A stretch of 64,000 nucleotides of DNA from Rallus limicola (lineage: Eukaryota; Chordata; Aves; Gruiformes; Rallidae). The position numbers and the translations under genes are program-made. The notes under the pieces were generated by a model. It was not told the DNA's origin. It did no database searches and saw nothing but the letters and a program-made list of their open reading frames with translations. The stretch covers positions 186,001-250,000 of the forward strand of contig JAKCOZ010000081.1 in NCBI GenBank assembly GCA_022605955.1. The letters are read 5' to 3'. This document shows, piece by piece, positions 20,277 through 32,606 of this stretch (position 1 is the first letter of the stretch; each line of letters starts with the position of its first letter).

Positions 20277-22509
20277 CCTGCTTGACTATTTGGCATACTG
20301 TACCATTTTGGCTGGAGTCTTCCTCACGATCTTCATGCTCTCCACCAGAGAGGCTTTTCCCCTCTTCTTCATCAACAGTTTGTTCTTTGATGATGACCTC
20401 TTCCTCAAATACTACTTCTTTATAGATGACATCTTTCTTGGCAATTTCTTCAACCATTCCTTTGTCTAAGCTTTCTTCCTGAACGGTTTCTTTGACAACT
20501 TCTTTGTCGATAATTTCTTTGACTTTTGTATCAACAGTTTCTTCTCTGTCGTCAATTTTGTCCTCGCCTTCTCCATCATTAACTTCCTTCTCTTCTCCGT
20601 TGTCGCCTTCTTCATCGCTGTCATCTTTGCCATCACCTTTTTCTTCTCTGTACTCCTGGCCTGTGTCCATGTTTTCCTCAGGAGCTCCTGTACTCTCTCC
20701 ATTCCCTCCTAAATCCACATGCTTCTCCTTGCGGTCCTCTTTCCTCACTGTGCGAGGGGATGGCTTTTTGTCCAAATCCATAGAAACAATGCACCTATAA
20801 AAGCCCGAGGAGGACGGGAATGTGTCACGTTGTGTTGTCTCTGCACGATGGTAGGACAGCCAGCACACAGAGCTAGTCAGCATTTGTCTCCATACCTGTA
20901 GCAAGGAGATGCTCCTTCCACCTTAAGGAACGCGAAGGATCCACTTCTGCCTCCCACCCTGCAGGGCTTCCTATGCCTGTACTCGCAGCACGTGCTCAAC
21001 CGATCCACATAAATCCCGTTGAGGAAGAAGGTCAGGCTGAATGGGAAACCACGGTGCCTCTTGGAGATGAACTGAAAGCTTTCTGCAATGGCAGAGGAAA
21101 GGGTTCACAGAAACGGGTTATGCTTTGCTGTCAGCCTCTTGCCATCATCACATCCCATGCCCACCAAAGCAGCCAGCCCTCTGAGGTCAGGTACTTTGGC
21201 TCTCGGCTCTATTAATCGGATGGAAAAAGTCCAGCTCCTCCTCACACCACAGCATTGGCACCTTCCAACCCTGCACTACCAAGCTGGACACGCCTGTGAC
21301 AAGCCACTCCATCCTCAGTTGGCTGCTCACACTGCAGCGGAACAGAACCCGAAGCCTCATGGCCCAGCAAGGTGCCTTCTGCCACCTCCCCTCCCAGAGT
21401 GTGCATTGCGCAGGAAGCTTGGGATCCCTGGAGTGTGCCTGCGTTGATGGGGCCGTGCAGCAGCCAGCCAGAGCTCCCCCAGTGTAGTGCAGGTGTTCCT
21501 CAGTGGGTGCCTCCTCACAGAGTGCACCCAGGCTCCCAATGGGGACAGTGGCCACGCCAGGGGCTCTGGGCCCACGCTCGGACTCATGCCCACATTTTAG
21601 CCAGTTGCCTGGACCAGCAGGAACAATTTGAGGCCTGACCCTTACCTCCTTCCAACAGGTTGCCTTTGTAGGCACAAAGGTTCTGTCCTCCACAGTGCTG
21701 CTGGTAGACTGTGATTTCATCTCTGTCATGAGCAGCACTGCGAGATAAACGGACACGCTTCCCAAGGAAGACCATGGTGACACGTGCGTTGCTGCAGAGC
21801 AGGGACTGGGGAGACACTCTGGCATCCTGAGGCAGGAGAGACACAAAAAGCACATTCATTCACCTGTCTTTCAGAAATACCATGAACCTGCACTCACACT
21901 ACGTACAGGCACCTTTCAGCATCAGGCCCTTACCCTTCTCGGAGGTTCCTCGGAGCCCTTTGGTACGGTGAGGGAGCGAAATCGTCTCCTTCGGTACACG
22001 CCATTTCTCGCTGCCCCAGCACAGCAGCGGCACTGTGAGTTGCCCCCCACAGAAGTCCCATCCTCTGTGTCACTGACAGCATCTCCAGCGCTGCTGTCTT
22101 CATCACTGTCCGAGGACACAGAAGGCAGTCCTGATGAGGTGTCACATTCAGATGGGGACTGTGACCTAGGCTGAGAGAGTAAATGAAAAGGACCACCAGT
22201 TAATTACAGATGCCCTTAATGTGGCCCTAAATTGCATTTCCCTGGCCCTTCATTGTTTCCAAGCTTGGCTGTGGATACAATCAATGGCAGCTGCAATTAT
22301 ACGGGAAGGTGAGGAAGACACCTGACCTACCGACATTTGCAAAGTAATGTGGGCTAAACACTGATCCACATCACCGCTGTCTCCGTGGCTGTCCGAGGAC
22401 ACAGAAGGCAGTCCTGATGGGGTGTCACATGCAGATGGGGACGGTGACCTAGGTGGAGAGAGTTTAGCTTCTCCACTCCTTCCACATGGTTCCAAATTGT
22501 CCTCGTGCT
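20277..22509 (-). CDS. ERICH3: L unit (20131): complete ERICH3-like module
   Basis: Exons A 22331-22509, B 21934-22170, C 21646-21826, D 20896-21082, E 20277-20794. Exon C has two replacements (SNARV for STARV; LCAYKG for LCVYKG). Exon B has the common EDTEG form, unlike the two L units below, while E matches 17605. The copy is therefore a mosaic. The third of three L units in a row: together they could encode three consecutive domain modules (1302 codons). Confidence 0.8.
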
Positions 22510-22802
22510 CTGAAAGAAAAGACCCAGACTGTGAGACAGGAAACAGAACTCACACCACAACCATCCTGGCTGTTCAGGCAGACTGGCTTCAGTCGTCTCT
22601 CTTCGCCTTCGCAAAGCAGAGGCTTCAGTGTTAAAAACAAAGCCATTTAACACACTGTGCTGTGGGGACTACGAGTAAGAGCCCCCCTCCTTCTGCTGCC
22701 CAGGCACGGGCACCACCACATTGCTCATATGTCAGGTGTCCGAGAAGAGGATGCTCCAGGCAAAGCTGGAGGCCCACGAGCCCAAACCTGCCCCAGGATC
22801 AC

Positions 22803-23965
22803 CCTGCTTGACTATTTGGCATACTGTACCATTTTGGCTGGAGTCTTCCTCACGATCTTCATGCTCTCCACCAGAGAGGCTTTGCCCCTCTTCTTCATCA
22901 ACAGTTTGTTCTTTGATGATGACCTCTTCCTCAAATACTACTTCTTCATAGATGACATCTTTCTTGGCAATTTCTTCAACCATTTCTTTGTCTAAGCTTT
23001 CTTCCTGAACGGTTTCTTTGACAACTTCTTTGTCGATAATTTCTTTGACTTTTGTATCAACAGTTTCTTCTCTGTCGTCAATTTTGTCCTCGCCTTCTCC
23101 ATCATTAACTTCCTTCTCTTCTCCGTTGTCACCTTCTTCATCGCTCCACAGTGCTGCTGGTAGACTGTGATTTCATCTCTGTCATGAGCAGCACTGCGAG
23201 ATACACGGACACGCTTCCCAAGGAAGACCATGGTGACACGTTCGGTGCTGCAGAGCAGGGACTGGGGAGACACTCTGGCATCCTGAGGCAGGAGAGACAC
23301 AAAAAGCACATTCATTCACCTGTCTTTCAGAAATACCATGAACCTGCACTCACACTACGTACAGGCACCTTTCAGCATCAGGCCCTTACCCTTCTCGGAG
23401 GTTCCTCGGAGCCCTTTGGTACGGTGAGGGAGCGAAATCGTCTCCTTCGGTACACGCCATTTCTCGCTGCCCCAGCACAGCAGCGGCACTGTGAGTTGCC
23501 CCCCACAGAAGTCCCATCCTCTGTGTCACTGACAGCATCTCCAGCGCTGCTGTCTTCATCACTGTCCGAGCACACAGAAGGCAGTCCTGATGAGGTGTCA
23601 CATTCAGATGGGGACTGTGACCTAGGCTGAGAGAGTAAATGAAAAGGACCACCAGTTAATTACAGATGCCCTTAATGTGGCCCTAAATTGCATTTTCCTG
23701 GCCCTTCATTGTTTCCAAGCTTGGCTGTGGATACAATCAATGGCAGCTGCAATTATACGGGAAGGTGAGGAAGACACCTGACCTACCGACATTTGCAAAG
23801 TAATGTGGGCTAAACACTGATCCACATCACCGCTGTCTCCGTGGCTGTCCGAGGACACAGAAGGCAGTCCTGATGGGGTGTCACATGCAGATGGGGACGG
23901 TGACCTAGCTGGAGAGAGTTTAGCTTCTCCACTCCTTCCACATGGTTCCAAATTGTCCTCGTGCT
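22803..23965 (-). pseudogene. ERICH3: S unit (22657): ERICH3-like copy with C/E fusion
   Basis: Exon A 23787-23965, B 23390-23626, C/E 22803-23282, with the C-frame stop at 22992. Private changes (STERV and KRVRVSR in C; LSPARSP in A) recur in the unit at 27023, so these two are close relatives although two units stand between them. GATACACGG replaces GATAAACGG. Confidence 0.75.
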
Positions 23966-24258
23966 CTGAAAGAAAAGACCCAGACTGTGAGACAGGAAAC
24001 AGAACTCACACCACAACCATCCTGGCTGTTCAGGCAGACTGGCTTCAGTCGTCTCTCTTCGCCTTCGCAAAGCAGAGGCTTCAGTGTTAAAAACAAAGCC
24101 ATTTAACACACTGTGCTGTGGGGACTACGAGTAAGAGCCCCCCTCCTTCTGCTGCCCAGGCACGGGCACCACCACATTGCTCATATGTCAGGTGTCCGAG
24201 AAGAGGATGCTCCAGGCAAAGCTGGAGGCCCACGAGCCCAAACCTGCCCCAGGATCAC

Positions 24259-25419
24259 CCTGCTTGACTATTTGGCATACTGTACCATTTTGGCTGGAGT
24301 CTTCCTCACGATCTTCATGCTCTCCACCAGAGAGGCTTTTCCCCTCTTCTTCATCAACAGTTTGTTCTTTGATGATGACCTCTTCCTCAAATACTACTTC
24401 TTTATAGATGACATCTTTCTTGGCAATTTCTTCAACCATTTCTTTGTCTAAGCTTTCTTCCTGAACGATTTCTTTGACAACTTCTTTGTCGATAATTTCT
24501 TTGACTTTTGTATCAACAGTTTCTTCTCTGTCGTCAATTTTGTCCTCGCCTTCTCCATCATTAACTTCCTTCTCTTCTCCGTTGTCACCTTCTTCATCGC
24601 TCCACAGTGCTGCTGGTAGACTGTGATTTCATCTCTGTCATGAGCAGCACTGCGAGATAAACGGACACGCTTCCCAAGGAAGACCATGGTGACACGTGCG
24701 GTGCTGCAGAGCAGGGACTGGGGAGACACTCTGGCATCCTGAGGCAGGAGAGACACAAAAAGCACATTCATTCACCTGTCTTTCAGAAATACCATGAACC
24801 TGCACTCACACTACGTACAGGCACCTTTCAGCATCAGGCCCTTACCCTTCTCGGAGGTTCCTCGGAGCCCTTTGGTACGGTGAGGGAGCGAAATCGTCTC
24901 CTTCGGTACACGCCATTTCTCGCTGCCCCAGCACAGCAGCGGCACTGTGAGTTGCCCCCCACAGAAGTCCCATCCTCTGTGTCACTGACAGCATCTCCAG
25001 CGCTGCTGTCTTCATCACTGTCCGAGCACACAGAAGGCAGTCCTGATGAGGTGTCACATTCAGATGGGGACTGTGACCTAGGCTGAGAGAGTAAATGAAA
25101 AGGACCACCAGTTAATTACAGATGCCCTTAATGTGGCCCTAAATTGCATTTCCCTGGCCCTTCATTGTTTCCAAGCTTGGCTGTGGATACAATCAATGGC
25201 AGCTGCAATTATACGGGAAGGTGAGGAAGACACCTGACCTACCGACATTTGCAAAGTAATGTGGGCTAAATACTGATCCACATCACCGCTGTCTCCGTGG
25301 CTGTCCGAGGACAGAAGGCAGTCCTGATGGGGTGTCACATTCAGATGGGGACGGTGACCTAGGTGGAGAGAGTTTAGCTTCTCCACTCCTTCCACATGGC
25401 TCCAAATTGTCCTCGTGCT
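24259..25419 (-). pseudogene. ERICH3: S unit (24113): 1454 bp copy with frameshift in exon A
   Basis: Exon A 25243-25419, B 24846-25082, C/E 24259-24738. Exon A lacks two bases (GAGGACAGAAGG where others have GAGGACACAGAAGG, about 25310), which breaks its frame. A few bases on it carries CACATTCAGATGG, the exon B version, in place of CACATGCAGATGG. The pattern fits a short gene conversion from B to A. Confidence 0.75.
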
Positions 25420-25712
25420 CTGAAAGAAAAGACCCAGACTGTGAGACAGGAAACAGAACTCACACCACAACCATCCTGGCTGTTCAGGCAGACTGGCTTC
25501 AGTCGTCTCTCTTCGCCTTCGCAAAGCAGAGGCTTCAGTGTTAAAAACAAAGCCATTTAACACACTGTGCTGTGGGGACTACGAGTAAGAGCCCCCCTCC
25601 TTCTGCTGCCCAGGCACGGGCACCACCACATTGCTCATATGTCAGGTGTCCGAGAAGAGGATGCTCCAGGCAAAGCTGGAGGCCCACGAGCCCAAACCTG
25701 CCCCAGGATCAC

Positions 25713-26875
25713 CCTGCTTGACTATTTGGCATACTGTACCATTTTGGCTGGAGTCTTCCTCACGATCTTCATGCTCTCCACCAGAGAGGCTTTTCCCCTC
25801 TTCTTCATCAACAGTTTGTTCTTTGATGATGACCTCTTCCTCAAATACTACTTCTTTATAGATGACATCTTTCTTGGCCATTTCTTCAACCATTTCTTTG
25901 TCTAAGCTTTCTTCCTGAACGATTTCTTTGACAACTTCTTTGTCGATAATTTCTTTGACTTTTGTATCAACAGTTTCTTCTCTGTCGTCAATTTTGTCCT
26001 CGCCTTCTCCATCATTAACTTCCTTCTCTTCTCCGTTGTCACCTTCTTCATCGCTCCACAGTGCTGCTGGTAGACTGTGATTTCATCTCTGTCATGAGCA
26101 GCACTGCGAGATACACGGACACGCTTCTCAAGGAAGACCATGGTGACACGTGCGGTGCTGCAGAGCAGGGACTGGGGAGACACTCTGGCATCCTGAGGCA
26201 GGAGAGACACAAAAAGCACATTCATTCACCTGTCTTTCAGAAATACCATGAACCTGCACTCACACTACGTACAGGCACCTTTCAGCATCAGGCCCTTACC
26301 CTTCTCGGAGGTTCCTCGGAGCCCTTTGGTACGGTGAGGGAGCGAAATCGTCTCCTTCGGTACACGCCATTTCTCGCTGCCCCAGCACAGCAGCGGCACT
26401 GTGAGTTGCCCCCCACAGAAGTCCCATCCTCTGTGTCACTGACAGCATCTCCAGCGCTGCTGTCTTCATCACTGTCCGAGCACACAGAAGGCAGTCCTGA
26501 TGAGGTGTCACATTCAGATGGGGACTGTGACCTAGGCTGAGAGAGTAAATGAAAAGGACCACCAGTTAATTACAGATGCCCTTAATGTGGCCCTAAATTG
26601 CATTTCCCTGGCCCTTCATTGTTTCCAAGCTTGGCTGTGGCTACAATCAATGGCAGCTGCAATTATACAGGAAGGTGAGGAAGACACCTGACCTACCGAC
26701 ATTTGGAAAGTAATGTGGGCTAAACACTGATCCACATCACCGCTGTCTCCGTGGCTGTCCGAGGACACAGAAGGCAGTCCTGATGGGGTGTCACATGCAG
26801 ATGGGGACGGTGACCTAGGTGGAGAGAGTTTAGCTTCTCCACTCCTTCCACATGGCTCCAAATTGTCCTCGTGCT
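25713..26875 (-). pseudogene. ERICH3: S unit (25567): ERICH3-like copy with C/E fusion
   Basis: Exon A 26697-26875, B 26300-26536, C/E 25713-26192, with the C-frame stop at 25902. It shares EEMAKK (for EEIAKK) in the acidic frame with the unit at 28479. Exon C has LEKRV for LGKRV. The region after exon A resembles the unit at 131 (GGCTACAATC), again a mosaic. Confidence 0.72.
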
Positions 26876-27168
26876 CTGAAAGAAAAGACCCAGACTGTGA
26901 GACAGGAAACAGAACTCACACCACAACCATCCTGGCTGTTCAGGCAGACTAGCTTCAGTCGTCTCTCTTCGCCTTCGCAAAGCAGAGGCTTCAGTGTTAA
27001 AAACAAAGCCATTTAACACACTGTGCTGTGGGGACTACGAGTAAGAGCCCCCCTCCTTCTGCTGCCCAGGCACGGGCACCACCACATTGCTCATATGTCA
27101 GGTGTCCGAGAAGAGGATGCTCCAGGCAAAGCTGGAGGCCCACGAGCCCAAACCTGCCCCAGGATCAC

Positions 27169-28331
27169 CCTGCTTGACTATTTGGCATACTGTACCATTT
27201 TGGCTGGAGTCTTCCTCACGATCTTCATGCTCTCCACCAGAGAGGCTTTTCCCCTCTTCTTCATCAACAGTTTGTTCTTTGATGATGACCTCTTCCTCAA
27301 ATACTACTTCTTCATAGATGACATCTTTCTTGGCAATTTCTTCAACCATTTCTTTGTCTAAGCTTTCTTCCTGAACGGTTTCTTTGACAACTTCTTTGTC
27401 GATAATTTCTTTGACTTTTGTATCAACAGTTTCTTCTCTGTCGTCAATTTTGTCCTCGCCTTCTCCATCATTAACTTCCTTCTCTTCTCCGTTGTCACCT
27501 TCTTCATCGCTCCACAGTGCTGCTGGTAGACTGTGATTTCATCTCTGTCATGAGCAGCACTGCGAGATACACGGACACGCTTCCCAAGGAAGACCATGGT
27601 GACACGTTCGGTGCTGCAGAGCAGGGACTGGGGAGACACTCTGGCATCCTGAGGCAGGAGAGACACAAAAAGCACATTCATTCACCTGTCTTTCAGAAAT
27701 ACCATGAACCTGCACTCACACTACGTACAGGCACCTTTCAGCATCAGGCCCTTACCCTTCTCGGAGGTTCCTCGGAGCCCTTTGGTACGGTGAGGGAGCG
27801 AAATCGTCTCCTTCGGTACACGCCATTTCTCGCTGCCCCAGCACAGCAGCGGCACTGTGAGTTGCCCCCCACAGAAGTCCCATCCTCTGTGTCACTGACA
27901 GCATCTCCAGCACTGCTGTCTTCATCACTGTCCGAGGACACAGAAGGCAGTCCTGATGAGGTGTCACATTCAGATGGGGACTGTGACCTAGGCTGAGAGA
28001 GTAAATGAAAAGGACCACCAGTTAATTACAGATGCCCTTAATGTGGCCCTAAATTGCATTTCCCTGGCCCTTCATTGTTTCCAAGCTTGGCTGTGGATAC
28101 AATCAATGGCAGCTGCAATTATACGGGAAGGTGAGGAAGACACCTGACCTACCGACATTTGCAAAGTAATGTGGGCTAAACACTGATCCACATCACCGCT
28201 GTCTCCGTGGCTGTCCGAGGACACAGAAGGCAGTCCTGATGGGGTGTCACATGCAGATGGGGACGGTGACCTAGCTGGAGAGAGTTTAGCTTCTCCACTC
28301 CTTCCACATGGTTCCAAATTGTCCTCGTGCT
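27169..28331 (-). pseudogene. ERICH3: S unit (27023): relative of unit 22657
   Basis: Exon A 28153-28331, B 27756-27992, C/E 27169-27648, with the C-frame stop at 27358. It carries the STERV, KRVRVSR and LSPARSP changes of the unit at 22657. Exon B has AGCACTGCTG for AGCGCTGCTG. Confidence 0.72.
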
Positions 28332-28624
28332 CTGAAAGAAAAGACCCAGACTGTGAGACAGGAAACAGAACTCACACCACAACCATCCTGGCTGTTCAGG
28401 CAGACTGGCTTCAGTCGTCTCTCTTCGCCTTCGCAAAGCAGAGGCTTCAGTGTTAAAAACAAAGCCATTTAACACACTGTGCTGTGGGGACTACGAGTAA
28501 GAGCCCCCCTCCTTCTGCTGCCCAGGCACGGGCACCACCACATTGCTCATATGTCAGGTGTCCGAGAAGAGGATGCTCCAGGCAAAGCTGGAGGCCCACG
28601 AGCCCAAACCTGCCCCAGGATCAC

Positions 28625-29787
28625 CCTGCTTGACTATTTGGCATACTGTACCATTTTGGCTGGAGTCTTCCTCACGATCTTCATGCTCTCCACCAGAGAG
28701 GCTTTTCCCCTCTTCTTCATCAACAGTTTGTTCTTTGATGATGACCTCTTCCTCAAATACTACTTCTTTATAGATGACATCTTTCTTGGCCATTTCTTCA
28801 ACCATTTCTTTGTCTAAGATTTCTTCCTGAACGATTTCTTTGACAACTTCTTTGTCGATAATTTCTTTGACTTTTGTATCAACAGTTTCTTCTCTGTCGT
28901 CAATTTTGTCCTCGCCTTCTCCATCATTAACTTCCTTCTCTTCTCCGTTGTCACCTTCTTCATCGCTCCACAGTGCTGCTGGTAGACTGTGATTTCATCT
29001 CTGTCATGAGCAGCACTGCGAGATACACGGACACGCTTCCCAAGGAAGACCATGGTGACACGTGCGGTGCTGCAGAGCAGGGACTGGGGAGACACTCTGG
29101 CATCCTGAGGCAGGAGAGACACAAAAAGCACATTCATTCACCTGTCTTTCAGAAATACCATGAACCTGCACTCACACTACGTACAGGCACCTTTCAGCAT
29201 CAGGCCCTTACCCTTCTCGGAGGTTCCTCGGAGCCCTTTGGTACGGTGAGGGAGCGAAATCGTCTCCTTCGGTACACGCCATTTCTCGCTGCCCCAGCAC
29301 AGCAGCGGCACTGTGAGTTGCCCCCCACAGAAGTCCCATCCTCTGTGTCACTGACAGCATCTCCAGCGCTGCTGTCTTCATCACTGTCCGAGGACACAGA
29401 AGGCAGTCCTGATGAGGTGTCACATTCAGATGGGGACTGTGACCTAGGCTGAGAGAGTAAATGAAAAGGACCACCAGTTAATTACAGATGCCCTTAATGT
29501 GGCCCTAAATTGCATTTCCCTGGCCCTTCATTGTTTCCAAGCTTGGCTGTGGATACAATCAATGGCAGCTGCAATTATACGGGAAGGTGAGGAAGACACC
29601 TGACCTACCGACATTTGCAAAGTAATGTGGGCTAAACACTGATCCACATCACCGCTGTCTCCGTGGCTGTCCGAGGACACAGAAGGCAGTCCTGATGGGG
29701 TGTCACATGCAGATGGGGACGGTGACCTAGGTGGAGAGAGTTTAGCTTCTCCACTCCTTCCACATGGCTCCAAATTGTCCTCGTGCT
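28625..29787 (-). pseudogene. ERICH3: S unit (28479): relative of unit 25567
   Basis: Exon A 29609-29787, B 29212-29448, C/E 28625-29104, with the C-frame stop at 28814. The last residue of the basic frame is S in place of A (TAAGATTTC for TAAGCTTTC). It shares EEMAKK with the unit at 25567. Confidence 0.72.
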
Positions 29788-30080
29788 CTGAAAGAAAAGA
29801 CCCAGACTGTGAGACAGGAAACAGAACTCACACCACAGCCATCCTGGCTGTTCAGGCAGACTGGCTTCAGTCGTCTCTCTTCGCCTTCGCAAAGCAGAGG
29901 CTTCAGTGTTAAAAACAAAGCCATTTAACACACTGTGCTGTGGGGACTACGAGTAAGAGCCCCCCTCCTTCTGCTGCCCAGGCACGGGCACCACCACATT
30001 GCTCATATGTCAGGTGTCCGAGAAGAGGATGCTCCAGGCAAAGCTGGAGGCCCACAAGCCCAAACCTGCCCCAGGATCAC

Positions 30081-32313
30081 CCTGCTTGACTATTTGGCAT
30101 ACTGTACCATTTTGGCTGGAGTCTTCCTCACGATCTTCATGCTCTCCACCAGAGAGGCTTTTCCCCTCTTCTTCATCAACAGTTTGTTCTTTGATGATGA
30201 CCTCTTCCTCAAATACTACTTCTTTATAGATGACATCTTTCTTGGCAATTTCTTCAACCATTTCTTTGTCTAAGCTTTCTTCCTGAACGATTTCTTTGAC
30301 AACTTCTTTGTCGATAATTTCTTTGACTTTTGTATCAACAGTTTCTTCTCTGTTGTCAATTTTGTCCTCGTCTTCACCATCATTAACTTCCTTCTCTTCT
30401 CCGTTGTCGCCTTCTTCATCGCTGTCATCTTTGCCATCACCTTTTTCTTCTCTGTACTCCTGGCCTGTCTCCATGTTTTCCTCAGGAGCTCCTGTACTCT
30501 CTCCATTCCCTCCTAAATCCACATGCTTCTCCTTGCGGTCCTCTTTCCTCACTGTGCGAGGGGATGGCTTTTTGTCCAAATCCATAGAAACAATGCACCT
30601 ATAAAAGCCCGAGGAGGATGGGAAAGTGTCACGTTGTGTTGTCTCTGCACGATGGTAGGACAGCCAGCACACAGAGCTAGTCAGCATTTGTCTCCATACC
30701 TGTAGCAAGGAGATGCTCCTTCCACCTTAAGGAACGCGAAGGATCCACTTCTGCCTCCCACCCTGCAGGGCTTCCTATGCCTGTACTCACAGCACGTGCT
30801 CAACCGATCCACATAAATCCAATTGAGGAAGAAGGTCAGGCTGAATGGGAAACCACGGTGCCTCTTGGAGATGAACTGAAAGCTTTCTGAAATGGCAGAG
30901 GAAAGGGTTCACAGAAACGGGTTATGCTTTGCTGTCAGCCTCTTGCCATCATCACATCCCATGCCCACCAAAGCAGCCAGCCCTCTGAGGTCAGGTACTT
31001 TGGCTCTCGGCTCTATTAATCGGATGGAAAAAGTCCAGCTCCTCCTCACACCACAGCATTGGCACCTTCCAACCCTGCACTACCAAGCTGGACACGCCTG
31101 TGACAAGCCACTCCATCCTCAGTTGGCTGCTCACACTGCAGCGGAACAGAACCCGAAGCCTCATGGCTCAGCAAGGTGCCTTCTGCCACCTCCCCTCCCA
31201 GAGTGTGCATTGCGCAGGAAGCTTGGGATCCCTGGAGTGTGCCTGCGTTGATGGGGCCGTGCAGCAGCCAGCCAGAGCTCCCCCAGTGTAGTGCAGGTGT
31301 TCCTCAGTGGGTGCCTCCTCACAGAGTGCACCCAGGCTCCCAATGGGGACAGTGGCCACGCCAGGGGCTCTGGGCCCACGCTCGGACTCATGCCCACATT
31401 TTAGCCAGTTGCCTGGACCAGCAGGAACAATTTGAGGCCTGACCCTTACCTCCTTCCAACAGGTTGCCTTTGTAGACACAAAGGTTCTGTCCTCCACAGT
31501 GCTGCTGGTAGACTGCGATTTCATCTCTGTCATGAGCAGCACTGCGAGATAAACGGACACGCTTCCCTAGGAAGACCATGGTGACACGTGCGGTGCTGCA
31601 GAGCAGGGACTGGGGAGACACTCTGGCATCCTGAGGCAGGAGAGACACAAAAAGCACATTCATTCACCTGTCTTTCAGAAATACCATGAACCTGCACTCA
31701 CACTACGTACAGGCACCTTTCAGCATCAGGCCCTTACCCTTCTCGGAGGTTCCTCGGAGCCCTTTGGTACGGTGAGGGAGCGAAATCGTCTCCTTCGGTA
31801 CACGCCATTTCTCGCTGCCCCAGCACAGCAGCGGCACTGTGAGTTGCCCCCCACAGAAGTCCCATCCTCTGTGTCACTGACAGCATCTCCAGCGCTGCTG
31901 TCTTCATCACTGTCCGAGGACACAGAAGGCAGTCCTGATGAGGTGTCACATTCAGATGGGGACTGTGACCTAGGCTGAGAGAGTAAATGAAAAGGACCAC
32001 CAGTTAATTACAGATGCCCTTAATGTGGCCCTAAATTGCATTTCCCTGGCCCTTCATTGTTTCCAAGCTTGGCTGTGGATACAATCAATGGCAGCTGCAA
32101 TTATACGGGAAGGTGAGGAAGACACCTGACCTACCGACATTTGCAAAGTAATGTGGGCTAAACACTGATCCACATCACCGCTGTCTCCGTGGCTGTCCGA
32201 GGACACAGAAGGCAGTCCTGATGGGGTGTCACATGCAGATGGGGACGGTGACCTAGGTGGAGAGAGTTTAGCTTCTCCACTCCTTCCACATGGCTCCAAA
32301 TTGTCCTCGTGCT
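30081..32313 (-). CDS. ERICH3: L unit (29935): complete ERICH3-like module
   Basis: Exons A 32135-32313, B 31738-31974, C 31450-31630, D 30700-30886, E 30081-30598. Exon D reads FFLNWI where others have FFLNGI or FFLSGI, a Gly to Trp change next to the conserved core that might weaken the domain. The acceptor of D is CCATTTCAG instead of CCATTGCAG. The tail has DEDKIDNREE and KEIVQEE variants. The unit is bounded by S units on both sides, so the domain here would be flanked by broken copies. Confidence 0.78.
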
Positions 32314-32606
32314 CTGAAAGAAAAGACCCAGACTGTGAGACAGGAAACAGAACTCACACCACAACCATACTGGCTGTTCAGGCAGACTAGCTTCAGTCGT
32401 CTCTCTTCGCCTTCGCAAAACAGAGGCTTCAGTGTTAAAAACAAAGCCATTTAACACACTGTGCTGTGGGGACTACGAGTAAGAGCCCCCCTCCTTCTGC
32501 TGCCCAGGCACGGGCACCACCACATTGCTCATATGTCAGGTGTCCGAGAAGAGGATGCTCCAGGCAAAGCTGGAGGCCCACGAGCCCAAACCTGCCCCAG
32601 GATCAC

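Noticed and set aside
23151..23630. A 159-codon plus-strand frame crossing exons B and C
   Set aside because: It is seen only in units where GATAAACGG became GATACACGG. It crosses both exons and the intron antisense and has no family resemblance.
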